From contig CAWBYD010000007.1 of assembly GCA_963792915.1 (NCBI GenBank), positions 558,001 through 622,000 of the forward strand: DNA of 64,000 bases, written 5' to 3'. Below the pieces are notes generated by a model. The model was given only the letters and a program-made list of their open reading frames with translations, was not told where the DNA came from and ran no database searches. The translations under genes were made by a program, and so were the position numbers. Origin of the DNA: Solirubrobacter sp963792915. GTDB taxonomy: Bacteria > Actinomycetota > Thermoleophilia > Solirubrobacterales > Solirubrobacteraceae. Positions 52,483 through 60,878 of this stretch are shown here, in pieces. The stretch's first letter is position 1. Each line of letters opens with the position of its first letter.

Positions 52483-53420
52483 GCACCGTGCGCGTCGAGG
52501 CGCCGGCGCGCCTGCACCTCGGCATGCTCGCGGCCGCCGACGACGGCGCGCGGCGCTTCGGCGGGCTCGGCGTGTCGGTCAGCCGCCCCGCGGTCGTGGT
52601 CGAGGCGCGGGCCGCCGGCGAGCTGTCCGCCGAGGGCGCCGACGCGGAGCGCGCGCTGATGTTCGCGCGGCGCTGCAGCGAGGCGCTCGGGCTCAGCGGC
52701 CGCGCGCACGTGCGCGTCGTCGAGGCGATCCCGCCGCACGCGGGACTCGGCTCGGGAACGAAGCTCGCGCTCGCCGTCGCGCAGGCGCTGGCCGCGCTCG
52801 ACGGGCGCACGGTCGACGCGCCGGCGCTCGCGCAGGCCGCCGGGCGCGGCGCGCGCTCGGCGGTGGGCATGTGGACGTTCGCGCTCGGCGGCCTCGTCGT
52901 CGAGGGCGGCGTGCGGCGCGGCTCCGAGCAGCCGGCGCCGCTGCTCGTCCAGCACCGGATCCCGGACGAGTGGCGCGTCGTCCTGATCCTCCCGGAGGGC
53001 GAGCCGGGGCTGTCGGGAGTGGCCGAGGAGGAGGCGTTCGGGCGGCTCGTGCCGTCGGCCGAGCGGTCGGCGGCGATCGCGCAGCTCGTGCTCACGTCAC
53101 TGCTGCCGGCGCTGGTCGAGCACGACGTCCAGGAGTTCGGCGCCGCCCTGACGCGCGTCCAGGAGCTGGTCGGCGACGCGTTCGCGCCGGTGCAGGGCGG
53201 TCGCTTCCACCCGCGGGCGGGCGGTCTCGTCGACGCGCTGCTGCGCGCAGGAGCCGCCGGCGCCGGCCAGAGCTCGTGGGGGCCGGCGGTCTACGGGGTC
53301 GTCGGCAGCGAGGCGGCGGGCCGCGAGCTCGCACGCCGGATGGAGGACGTGATCGGCGGCCAGGGGAGCGTGGAGCTCGTGACGTTCGACAACCGCGGCG
53401 CCCGCCTGGAACGGTCATGA
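52476..53420 (+). CDS. mptG: beta-ribofuranosylaminobenzene 5'-phosphate synthase
   Basis: A 314-residue GHMP-fold protein with RVEAPARLHLGML at the N-terminus and the ATP/phosphate loop PPHAGLGSGTKLALAVA at residues 87-103. RFAP synthase joins p-aminobenzoate to PRPP with loss of CO2, the committing step of tetrahydromethanopterin synthesis. It is coupled by overlaps to DUF447 (upstream) and mfnB (downstream), and pabAB, which supplies the precursor, is adjacent. Confidence 0.92.
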   Translation: MLSTVRVEAPARLHLGMLAAADDGARRFGGLGVSVSRPAVVVEARAAGELSAEGADAERALMFARRCSEALGLSGRAHVRVVEAIPPHAGLGSGTKLALAVAQALAALDGRTVDAPALAQAAGRGARSAVGMWTFALGGLVVEGGVRRGSEQPAPLLVQHRIPDEWRVVLILPEGEPGLSGVAEEEAFGRLVPSAERSAAIAQLVLTSLLPALVEHDVQEFGAALTRVQELVGDAFAPVQGGRFHPRAGGLVDALLRAGAAGAGQSSWGPAVYGVVGSEAAGRELARRMEDVIGGQGSVELVTFDNRGARLERS

Positions 53421-54139
53421 GGCTGCTCGTGAGCGTGGTCGACGCCGGCGAGGCGCGCGAGTCCGCCGCCGCGGGGGCCGACATCGTCGACGTCAAGAAC
53501 CCGGGCGAGGGCTCGCTGGGAGCGCCGTCGCCCGCGGTCATCGAGGGCGTGCGCGCGGCGGTCGCCGCCGAGCTGCCGGTCAGCGCCGCGATCGGCGACA
53601 TGCCCAACCTGCCCGGTACGGCGGCGCTCGCCGCCCTGGGCGCGGCGCGCAGCGGCGCCGCGTTCGTCAAGGTCGGGCTGTGGGGCGTCTCGACGGAGGC
53701 CGAGGCGATCAAGCTGCTGCGCGCGGTCAACGACGGCGTGGCGGCCGTCCCGGGCGCCGTGGTGGTCGCCGCCGCCTACGCGGATGCGCGGCGTGTGGCG
53801 CACGCGCCGCTCGCGCCGGAGCTGCTGCCGCGCGTGGCGCGCGCGGCGGGAGTGGGCGTCTGCCTGCTCGACACGGCGGTCAAGGACGGCCGCGGGCTCC
53901 TGGACTGGCTCGGACCCGACGTGCTGACGTCGCTGGTGGCCGAAGCCCACGGCGCGGGCCTGCAGATGGCGCTCGCCGGCGCCTTGCGGGCGGAGGATCT
54001 GCCGGTCGTCCGAGCGACCGGCGCCGACATCGTCGGCGTCCGCTCGGCCGCGTGCAGCGACGGCCGGCGTTCCGGACCGCTCGACGCGGCGCGCGTCCGT
54101 GCGCTGCGCGCGGCGTGCGCGATCACTCCCAGTCGATGA
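53417..54139 (+). CDS. mfnB: (5-formylfuran-3-yl)methyl phosphate synthase
   Basis: A 240-residue TIM-barrel protein (former DUF556). The lysines expected for Schiff-base chemistry are at 27 (VDVKNPGEGS), 85 (FVKVGLWG) and 156 (DTAVKDGRG). MfnB condenses two glyceraldehyde 3-phosphates to the furan precursor of methanofuran. The ATG overlaps the mptG stop (ATGA). Its end overlaps the convergent R2-like gene by 17 bp. Confidence 0.93.
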   Translation: MRLLVSVVDAGEARESAAAGADIVDVKNPGEGSLGAPSPAVIEGVRAAVAAELPVSAAIGDMPNLPGTAALAALGAARSGAAFVKVGLWGVSTEAEAIKLLRAVNDGVAAVPGAVVVAAAYADARRVAHAPLAPELLPRVARAAGVGVCLLDTAVKDGRGLLDWLGPDVLTSLVAEAHGAGLQMALAGALRAEDLPVVRATGADIVGVRSAACSDGRRSGPLDAARVRALRAACAITPSR

Positions 54140-55001
54140 GCTGCGCGGCGTGGAGACGACGGGCGACCTTGCACGCGCTCTCCTCGCGCACGGCCGCCGG
54201 GACCGCGTCGCCCCAGGCTCCGGCGGCCTGCTCGGCGCGCGCCAGCAGGTCGTCGAGGACGTCGTCGGAGGGCTCGGTCTCGATCAGGCAGCGCAGCCCG
54301 AAACCGACGTGCCAGCGCTCGTCGCACTCGACGCGCTCGACGCCCTCGCGCACCCCCGGCAGGGCGCCGTCGGCCAGGTCGTCGAGCAGCGCGCGCTGTC
54401 CGGCGTCGAAGACGACCCCCTCGAGCAGCATGTGGTAGAGGCTGAGGCCCTCGCAGAGCGCGGTGTGGCCGGCGGCGAGCTCGGCCGCCACGGCCGGCAG
54501 CCGCTCCTCGAAGAGCTCGAGCAGCGCGGGCGCGACGTGCTCGCGCGCCGCGGCACGGCGCTCGGCCGGGGTGGCACCGGGCAGCCCGAGCACCTCCGCG
54601 GCGATGCGGTCGAACAGCATCGCGTGGCGCTGCTCGTCGCGGCGCTGGAGGAAGAAGACCCACGCCACGAGGCTCTCATGGGACGCCAGCGTCGCCTTCC
54701 TGGCCACGTCGGCGAACGGCGTGAGCTGCTCGGCGACGGCGTCCTCGGCCACGACGAAGCCGGCGAGGAGCTTCGTCAGGCGGCCGCGGCGCTCGTCCGG
54801 GAGCTCGGGCCAGGCCCGCGCGTCGGCGCTGAGGTCGATCGCCGTCGCGCTCCATTGCAGGCGCGCGACGAGCTGCGAGAAGAAGCGGGGCCAGAAGCTG
54901 CGGTCGGTGAAGGTGTCGAACCCGCCGACGACCTTGTAGTCGCGCAGTATCGGATCGGCCAGGGTCGCGATGTTGAGGTCGCGAAGCCGCTCGCTCGCCA
55001 T
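54123..55001 (-). CDS. R2-like diiron (ribonucleotide reductase beta-type) protein
   Basis: A 292-residue helical protein of the ferritin-like/R2 superfamily. The ligand helices are VVAEDAVAEQL (Glu86), QRRDEQRHAMLF (Glu123, His126), LLEGVVFDAG (Glu) and ECDERWHVGFG (Glu, His). It is shorter than class I R2 and lacks the R2 C-terminal tail for R1 binding, and no R1 gene is near, so it resembles R2-like ligand-binding oxidases. The ATG lies 4 bp after the mfnE stop, so it shares the mfnF-mfnE transcript. An oxidative step in cofactor synthesis is a guess from this position. Confidence 0.78.
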   Translation of the reverse strand: MASERLRDLNIATLADPILRDYKVVGGFDTFTDRSFWPRFFSQLVARLQWSATAIDLSADARAWPELPDERRGRLTKLLAGFVVAEDAVAEQLTPFADVARKATLASHESLVAWVFFLQRRDEQRHAMLFDRIAAEVLGLPGATPAERRAAAREHVAPALLELFEERLPAVAAELAAGHTALCEGLSLYHMLLEGVVFDAGQRALLDDLADGALPGVREGVERVECDERWHVGFGLRCLIETEPSDDVLDDLLARAEQAAGAWGDAVPAAVREESACKVARRLHAAQLIDWE

Positions 55002-55005
55002 TTTT

Positions 55006-55666
55006 TCACGGTAGCAAGCACGCCGGGGCGATTCGCGTCCCGACGGTCGTGCCGCGCTCGAGCAGGCCCACCAGGCGCTCCGGGTCGCGCCCGCTGATCA
55101 CCCACGTCTCGAAGCTCGCGCGCTCCAGGACCGTCGGCAGGTACTCGTCGACGCCTCCGGGGCGCAACGCCTGCGAGCTCGGCGACGGTCAAGTGCGCGA
55201 GCGGCGGGCGGGCGGGCGGGGATGGCCACTGCGCGAACAGGCCGTCGACCTCCTTGATGAGCACGAGGCGCCGGGCGCCGGCGCGGACGGCAACCTGGGC
55301 GGCGATCGAATCGGAGGTCACCTGCCACGACGCGGGGAGCTCGTCGAGCGGCATTCCGGCGGGCAGGAGCACCCTCGTCCGCCCGGCGCGCCCGACGTCG
55401 ACGCCCCGCTCGGCGCCCGGGATCAGGTCGCTCAGCAGCCAGCCGAACTGCTCCATGCCGAGCAGCGCCATGCGGTGCGAGGTCGCCGCGCGCAGTCCGA
55501 AGCGCCGGTCGGCATCGCGCACGGCGTCGGCGAAGCCCGCACCGCCGGGGACCACAGCCAGCGAGTGGCGCACGCCGAGCTCGCCGATCGCGGTGCACAG
55601 CGCGCGCAGCGCGTCGTCGCCGGCCCCGCGGCCGAGCCCGCCGCCGACCTTGACGACGGTCAGCAC
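55006..55666 (-). pseudogene. mfnE: [5-(aminomethyl)furan-3-yl]methyl phosphate kinase, with an apparent 1-base frameshift
   Basis: An amino-acid-kinase-fold protein starting at a GTG that overlaps the mfnF stop (LTVVKVGGGLGRGAGDDALR, then LAVVPGGAGFADAVR and WQVTSDSIAAQVAVRAGAR). The first frame is good to about 55163 (HLTVAELAG). The expected ending (ALRPGGVDEYLPTVLERASF, then ETWVISGRDPERLVGLLERG) continues in another frame to a stop at 55006. One extra base near GAGCTCGCAGGCG explains it. MfnE phosphorylates the aminomethylfuran phosphate in methanofuran synthesis. It could be a real lesion or a sequencing error. Confidence 0.75.
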
Positions 55667-56652
55667 CGTCGGGCCAGCAAACCGGCGAGCGCCGCGGCCG
55701 GAGCGACCTCGCTGCCCAGCGCGCCCCACGGCGCCGGCGGATCGGCGAGGGCGCGCCCCAGGCGCGCGGCGACCTCGCGACCCATCAAGACACCGGAGCC
55801 GACCGCGACGACGGGTGCCTCGGGCGACAGCCGGCGCTGCACCCGGCGCGCCGCGGCCTCGATCTGGCGCAGCTGCTCGCCGTGGAGGAAGGCGGCGATG
55901 GCGGCGATCTCGCCCGCGGCGAGCTGGTCGATGTCCGAGCACACCAGCCGGGCGATGCGCTCGCGCGCGAATGCGACCGTGGCCGGGCGGCCGTCGGGCG
56001 TGGGGCAGTCGTACGCCTCCTCGGTCAGACGCCCGAGGACGAGCTGGACGTCGGCGCTGATCGCGAAGTACTCCGACGACACCGGGCACCAGCCGCCGCG
56101 GACCGGCACGCGCGGCGCGATCGCCGCGAGGTTGGTGCGCAGCACGCCCGTGTACACCAGCTCGCCCGCCTGCAGGCGCTCGAGGTCGTTGTGCCCGGTC
56201 GCCGCGACGCGGCCGGCGACGATCGGGACGATGTCGGCGGTCGTGCTCCCGACGTCGATCAGCAGCGCCTCGGGCAGTGCCGCGGCCACCGCGAGCGCGG
56301 TCGCCACCCAGTTGGCGGCGGCGACGTCCCACGGCCGCGCCCGCGCCGCCTGGATCGACACGAGCTCCCCGGCGGTCGTCAGCACGCTCAGCGGCCGGTC
56401 GCCGAGCGCGCCCTCGGCGGCGTCGAGCACGAACGCCACCCCTTCGCGCTTGGTCCGGAACGCGTCGGACAGCTCGGCGGTCATCGTGATCGCCGCCGCG
56501 TCGGCGGGATCGGCGGCGACCTCGGCGGCGACCTCGCGCAGCACCCGGGCGAGCGCCTCGCGGTCGCGCCAGACCTCGAACGGGCGCGAGACCGTCCGCA
56601 GCGCCGTCCCCTGCAGACGGGCCGCCTTGGTGTTCGCGCCGCCGACGTCCAT
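55660..56652 (-). CDS. mfnF: MfnF-like methanofuran assembly protein (H4MPT-linked C1 protein)
   Basis: A 330-residue ASKHA-fold (hydantoinase/oxoprolinase-like) protein: MDVGGANTKAARLQG at the start, TAELSDAFRTKREGVAFVLD, the phosphate loop LLIDVGSTTADIVPI and VAVGSGVLMGREVAARLG. These match the one-carbon-pathway family later shown to couple the furan and tyramine parts of methanofuran. The start is set at the ATG at 56652, which begins the conserved DVGGAN motif; starts to 56697 are possible. It is coupled to mfnE and divergent from the HisA-like gene. Confidence 0.88.
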   Translation of the reverse strand: MDVGGANTKAARLQGTALRTVSRPFEVWRDREALARVLREVAAEVAADPADAAAITMTAELSDAFRTKREGVAFVLDAAEGALGDRPLSVLTTAGELVSIQAARARPWDVAAANWVATALAVAAALPEALLIDVGSTTADIVPIVAGRVAATGHNDLERLQAGELVYTGVLRTNLAAIAPRVPVRGGWCPVSSEYFAISADVQLVLGRLTEEAYDCPTPDGRPATVAFARERIARLVCSDIDQLAAGEIAAIAAFLHGEQLRQIEAAARRVQRRLSPEAPVVAVGSGVLMGREVAARLGRALADPPAPWGALGSEVAPAAALAGLLARRC

Positions 56653-56659
56653 TGCTAGC

Positions 56660-57409
56660 GTGGCGGGCGTGCGGGTGGTACCGGTCATCGATCTCAAGGC
56701 CGGTGCGGCGGTTCACGCCGTGCGCGGCGAGCGCGAACGCTATCGCCCGGTCAAGAGCGTCATCGCCTCAGGCGACGGCGACCCGCTCTCGCTCGTGCAA
56801 GCGTTCCGGTCCGAGCTGGGCCTCGACGAGCTCTACGTCGCCGACCTCGACGCGATCACCGGCGAGGGCGAGCACAGCTCGACGCTCGCGGCGCTGGCGC
56901 GCGAGGCGCGCGTCATGGTCGACGCGGGCGTCAGCGAGCCCGAGCGGGCGCGCGCGCTGCTGGATCTCGGCGCGCACCGTGTGATCGTCGGGACCGAGAC
57001 GCTGACCGGCCCCGCTGCGCTTGACCGGCTGCTCGCCGAGCTCCCCGACGGCGCCGTGGTCCTGAGCGTGGACCTGCGCGACGGCCGCGCGCTGTCGCCC
57101 GACCCGCAGCTGGCGGGCCTGCCGGCGCTCGACGCGGTCGCGCGCCTGCACCGCCCCGGACTGCGCGAGGCGATCGTGCTCGACCTCGCCCGCGTGGGCA
57201 GCGGCGCGGGGCTCGACGTCGGGCTGATCGCCGAGCTCCACGCCGCGTTCGGCGACCTCGAGCTGCTCGCCGGCGGCGGGGTGCGCGACGTCAGGGACCT
57301 GCGCGCGCTGCGCGACGCCGGCGCGGCCGGGGCACTGGTCGCGACGGCGCTGCACAGCGGCGTCATCGGGCCGCGCGAGCTGGCCGAGCTGCGGCCTCCA
57401 GGTGCGTGA
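56660..57409 (+). CDS. HisA/HisF-related TIM-barrel protein
   Basis: A 249-residue (beta/alpha)8 protein: VVPVIDLKAGAAVHAVRGER matches the HisA N-terminus, then LYVADLDAITG and LELLAGGGVRDVRDLRALRD. HisA homologues of this kind are part of H4MPT/methanofuran gene sets in methylotrophs and methanogens, with unproven role; a true HisA would normally sit in a his operon. GTG starts at 56660 or 56669. It overlaps the convergent glutamate ligase-like gene by 47 bp at the 3' end. Confidence 0.82.
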   Translation: MAGVRVVPVIDLKAGAAVHAVRGERERYRPVKSVIASGDGDPLSLVQAFRSELGLDELYVADLDAITGEGEHSSTLAALAREARVMVDAGVSEPERARALLDLGAHRVIVGTETLTGPAALDRLLAELPDGAVVLSVDLRDGRALSPDPQLAGLPALDAVARLHRPGLREAIVLDLARVGSGAGLDVGLIAELHAAFGDLELLAGGGVRDVRDLRALRDAGAAGALVATALHSGVIGPRELAELRPPGA

Positions 57410-58250
57410 CGAGCGCCGCCGCCACATCCGCGCCCGTCGCCTCCTGCAGCCCCCGCCAGCCCGGGATCGAGTTGATCTCCAGCACGTACTCGCGCCCGTC
57501 GGCGGCGCACAGCAGGTCCACGCCCGCGTAGTCGGCGCCGACCGCCGCGGCGGCCTGGACGCACACGCGCTCCTGCGCGGCGGTGAGTTCCGTCGCCAGC
57601 GCGCTGGCGCCGCGCGCGAGGTTCGCCCGCCAGCCCGAGCTCACCCGTTCGATCGCCGCGAGCACCCTCCCGCCGACGACGAACGCGCGCAGGTCGCGGT
57701 CGTGCGGCAGCGTCTCCTGGAGGTAGTAGACGGCGCGCTCGAGCGCCAGGGCTCCGAAGACGCGGTACGCGACGTCGGCGTCGTCCACGCGCGTCATCCC
57801 GGCGCCCATCGAGCCGAACAGCGGCTTGACGATCACGTCGCCGCCGAGCTCCGCGAAGGCCTCGAGCGCGTGGTCGGGGCGCTCGCAGGCGATCGTGCGC
57901 GGCGTGGGCACGCCGGCCGCGGACAGCAGCGCCGAGGCCAGGAACTTGTCGACGGTCCGCTCGATCGCCCGCGGGCCGTTGATGCACGGCACGCCGCGCG
58001 CCTCGAGCACGTGCAGCGCGTCGACGCGGAAGATGACCTGCTCGAGCGAGCCGCGCGGGATGCCGCGGACGATCACGGCGTCGCAGCCGTCGAGCCAGAG
58101 CCCGCCGCTGCGCACCGCGACGTCGCCGTCGATGCGCCCGAGCATGCGGGTCACGGGCACCAGCCGGTGCTCGTGGCCGCGCGTCGCGAGTGCGTCGGTC
58201 AGCTGCCGCGCGTGCCAGCCGCCGGTCGACCCCAGGATCGCGACGTTCAG
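57363..58250 (-). CDS. RimK/MptN-like ATP-grasp glutamate ligase
   Basis: A 295-residue ATP-grasp ligase: NVAILGSTGGWHARQL at the N-terminus, ERTVDKFLASALLSAAGVPT, GGDVIVKPLFGSMGAGMTRV (ATP loop) and VLEINSIPGWRGLQ (metal site). The start appears to be a CTG at 58250: it overlaps the mch TGA as CTGA, and no ATG, GTG or TTG is available nearby in frame. By context it adds glutamate to H4MPT (MptN role) or joins tyramine/tyrosine and glutamate in methanofuran (MfnD role). The sequence alone does not decide. Confidence 0.82.
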   Translation of the reverse strand: MNVAILGSTGGWHARQLTDALATRGHEHRLVPVTRMLGRIDGDVAVRSGGLWLDGCDAVIVRGIPRGSLEQVIFRVDALHVLEARGVPCINGPRAIERTVDKFLASALLSAAGVPTPRTIACERPDHALEAFAELGGDVIVKPLFGSMGAGMTRVDDADVAYRVFGALALERAVYYLQETLPHDRDLRAFVVGGRVLAAIERVSSGWRANLARGASALATELTAAQERVCVQAAAAVGADYAGVDLLCAADGREYVLEINSIPGWRGLQEATGADVAAALVTHLEAAARPARAAR

Positions 58251-59188
58251 CCCCAGAACGAGCGCTCCAGCACCCCGAGGTTGACCCGGCCGGCCTCGAA
58301 GCTGCGGCCGCTCTCGACGCTCGTCAGCCGGATCCGCGCCGGGCTGAAGAGCAGCGGGTCGATCGCGTAGAAGTCGAAGTTCGCGGCCTTCATCACCTTG
58401 CCGAACGGCTCGCCGTAGTCCGATGACGCCGAGGCCGGAAGGCGCTCGACGACCTCGCGCAGCGCATCGTCGTCGGCCTCCATCGTGAGGTGGACCTGGC
58501 CGCCGTAGAGCACGGCGTCGTTGGTGCGCCCGATCGCCGCCATGTCGTCGCCCGCCACCGGCGGCAGCGGACAGCTGCCGAAGCCCGCGACGACGCGCCG
58601 CACGTCGAAGCCGAGCGCGTGAAGCTTGTGCAGCGCGGTCTCGACCACGCGCGCCGCGATCTGCACGCCGCCGGCGACGCTCGCCGTCGGCGCGGTCAGG
58701 AGCGTCAGCGCCGACGCCGGCACGCCGGCGCGCTCGGCCACGAAGTCGGCGATCGCGCCCGGCGGCGGCTCGCGCGTCTCCAAGCACAGCACGGCGGCGC
58801 TCGCGCGCTCGTCCCAGTCGAGGTCGTCGTAGAGCTCCTCGGCGCGGATCAGCGCGCGCGCAGGCCCGCTCCCCATCGCGAAGTAGTCATCGCGATCGAG
58901 CCGCCAGCCGGCGTACTGAGACGCCAGGCACGCGACCGCCGGCCGGTCGGTGGTCACCGTGAGCGCGGGCAGCCAGCGACCCTCGACGACCAGCGGCGCG
59001 TACGACACGGTCCCCAGCCCCGCCATGCAGATCTCCGCGAAGTAGCGCCCCGCCTCGAAGCCTCCGGCGCCGCAGTCGATCAGGCGCGTGCCGTTCGACA
59101 GCGTCGTCACCCGGGCCTGCAGCGCCTCGGCATCCCCGGCCAGCCGGTCCGCGAGCGCCAGCGCGCGTTCGTTGAGCGAAAGCGTCAT
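58247..59188 (-). CDS. mch: methenyltetrahydromethanopterin cyclohydrolase
   Basis: A 313-residue Mch. Features include LIDCGAGGFEAGRYFAEICM with GLGTVSYAPL, MGSGPARALIRAEELYDDLD, APTASVAGGVQIAARVVETA and EPFGKVMKAANFDFYAIDPL. It converts methenyl-H4MPT to formyl-H4MPT in the cytoplasm. The ATG overlaps the fhcC stop (ATGA), placing it directly behind the formyltransferase/hydrolase genes. Confidence 0.95.
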   Translation of the reverse strand: MTLSLNERALALADRLAGDAEALQARVTTLSNGTRLIDCGAGGFEAGRYFAEICMAGLGTVSYAPLVVEGRWLPALTVTTDRPAVACLASQYAGWRLDRDDYFAMGSGPARALIRAEELYDDLDWDERASAAVLCLETREPPPGAIADFVAERAGVPASALTLLTAPTASVAGGVQIAARVVETALHKLHALGFDVRRVVAGFGSCPLPPVAGDDMAAIGRTNDAVLYGGQVHLTMEADDDALREVVERLPASASSDYGEPFGKVMKAANFDFYAIDPLLFSPARIRLTSVESGRSFEAGRVNLGVLERSFWG

Positions 59189-59994
59189 GCCTCTTGGAGT
59201 ACCAGGATCTCGCCGCGCCGCAACTCGAGGCCGTCGCCGCACCAGCGCGCGTAGCGACCTTCGAGCTGCTCGTCGGAGACGGCCAGCCCGAGGGCGCGCA
59301 GCCGGCGCAGGTACAGGCGCAGGAACGGCGGGCGGTATGTGCAGGAGAACACGAACGTCGCGAGCGGCGTCACGGGCGCCATCGTGACGATCGAGCCGCG
59401 CCGCATGCCGGCGCCCGCACGCGGCCCCAGCCCGCCGAGCGCGACGACCGTCCCCGCCAGCATGCGCAGCCCGGCGGCCTCGCCGACGCGCCCGGCCACC
59501 GCGATCAGGCCGCGCCGCAGGCCGGCGCCGGCGCGCGCGCCCGCGTCGCCTGCGACGACGATCTCGCCGCCGCGCATCCCCGCCCGCTCGCCCGGATGGA
59601 CGCCGCCGAGGTGGCTCCCGGCCGAGCCGCGCACCACGAGCATGCCGCCGCGCATTCCCGCGCCGGCCCAGTCGCCGGCGTCGCCCTCGATCTGCAGCTC
59701 GCCGCCGCGCATGGCGGCCGCCGCGTGCATCCCGACGTCGCCGTCGACGATGAGCCGGCCCGCCGACATGCCCGCGCCGACGAACTTCACGCGCGACAGG
59801 TCGCCCTCGACGCGGACATCGTCGCCGGAACCGGAGACGGCGAAGAACTCGCCGACGCACGTGCGCTCGTTGCCGTGCCAGACGGGCAGCGCCTCGATCT
59901 CCACGCGGCTCGCGCCGGCGAGGCGGTCGGGCGAGAGCACCTCGGCCTCGAGCGGCACGACCGGCTGCTCGCGCAGCGTCAGCGTGAGCGTCAT
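59185..59994 (-). CDS. fhcC: formyltransferase/hydrolase complex subunit C
   Basis: A 269-residue protein built of glutamate-synthase-like beta-helix repeats (GAGMSAGRLIVDGDVGMHAA, then AAMRGGELQIEGDAG, AGMRGGMLVVRG, AGMRGGEIVVAGDAG). This is the FwdC/FhcC fold. It holds the complex together around the FhcA active site. It is coupled by 4-bp overlaps to fhcD and mch. Confidence 0.94.
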   Translation of the reverse strand: MTLTLTLREQPVVPLEAEVLSPDRLAGASRVEIEALPVWHGNERTCVGEFFAVSGSGDDVRVEGDLSRVKFVGAGMSAGRLIVDGDVGMHAAAAMRGGELQIEGDAGDWAGAGMRGGMLVVRGSAGSHLGGVHPGERAGMRGGEIVVAGDAGARAGAGLRRGLIAVAGRVGEAAGLRMLAGTVVALGGLGPRAGAGMRRGSIVTMAPVTPLATFVFSCTYRPPFLRLYLRRLRALGLAVSDEQLEGRYARWCGDGLELRRGEILVLQEA

Positions 59995-60878
59995 GGCATC
60001 AGCTCGCGCAGGTAGATGTGGTGCGGGCCGAGGTTGCCGCCGTAGTTGCCGGCGGTCACGTGGCTGGCGCCCGCCGCGGCGGCGGCCACGAGCCCGAGGC
60101 GCATCGCCTCGCGCACCGGCTCCAGCGCGAGCCCGTCGATGACGATCTCGAACACGGCCTCGACGTCGGGCGGGACGTCCGAGTGCTCGACCTGGCCGCG
60201 CAGCGTGGGGCACAGCGCGTCGTTGGTCGACGCCGGCAGCGCGCTGTAGCGCGAGCCGACCTTGCTGCCGCTGCGCGCGATCCCGCCGGGGAACGGCATG
60301 ATCACGCCCGCGACGGAGCGCATCGCACCGGCCGCCGCCTCCGCCGCCCGCAGCGCCGACTCCGCGTCGCGGCCGAGCATGATGATGTTGCCGCCGGCCA
60401 CGCCCTTGACGGCGCCGAAGCGCTCCTGCACCAGGAACTCGCCCTCCATGACCGGCACGCGCCAGTACCGCCGCCCGTCGAGCACCTTGCTGGCCTGATA
60501 GCCGTCGCCGAAGAAGCGCAGCTGACCGCCGACGTCGACGGTGTCCTCGGCCTCGATGCCGTTGAAGCAGGCCGCCGTGGGAGACGTCAGGACGCACTGC
60601 CCGACGCGCTCGACCAGCCGCTTGCCAAGACCCTCGCGGTCCATCGCGAACAGCAGCGCGCTGACGCCCGGGCGCCCGTCAGGGGTCTCGCTCCGAGCCA
60701 GCTCGCGCTCGATGCTCGCCTCGCACTTGCAGCCGATCACCGACGTGGCGAAGCCCGTCATCGAGCGTCCCGCCTGGAGTGCCCAGGCGGGCGTCGCCGC
60801 GGTGATCACGACGCGAGCGCCCCACATTCCGAACGCCTCGGCGAACGTGTCGACGATCTCGGCCCCGTGCAGCTTCAT
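59991..60878 (-). CDS. fhcD: formylmethanofuran:H4MPT formyltransferase, FhcD
   Basis: A 295-residue Ftr-type protein: AEIVDTFAEAFGMWGARVVI, GCKCEASIER, MPFPGGIARSGSKVGSRY and VTAGNYGGNLGPHHIYL. It transfers the formyl group from H4MPT to methanofuran. The ATG at 60878 overlaps the fhcA stop (ATGA); the longer upstream frame is not conserved. Confidence 0.95.
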   Translation of the reverse strand: MKLHGAEIVDTFAEAFGMWGARVVITAATPAWALQAGRSMTGFATSVIGCKCEASIERELARSETPDGRPGVSALLFAMDREGLGKRLVERVGQCVLTSPTAACFNGIEAEDTVDVGGQLRFFGDGYQASKVLDGRRYWRVPVMEGEFLVQERFGAVKGVAGGNIIMLGRDAESALRAAEAAAGAMRSVAGVIMPFPGGIARSGSKVGSRYSALPASTNDALCPTLRGQVEHSDVPPDVEAVFEIVIDGLALEPVREAMRLGLVAAAAAGASHVTAGNYGGNLGPHHIYLRELMP

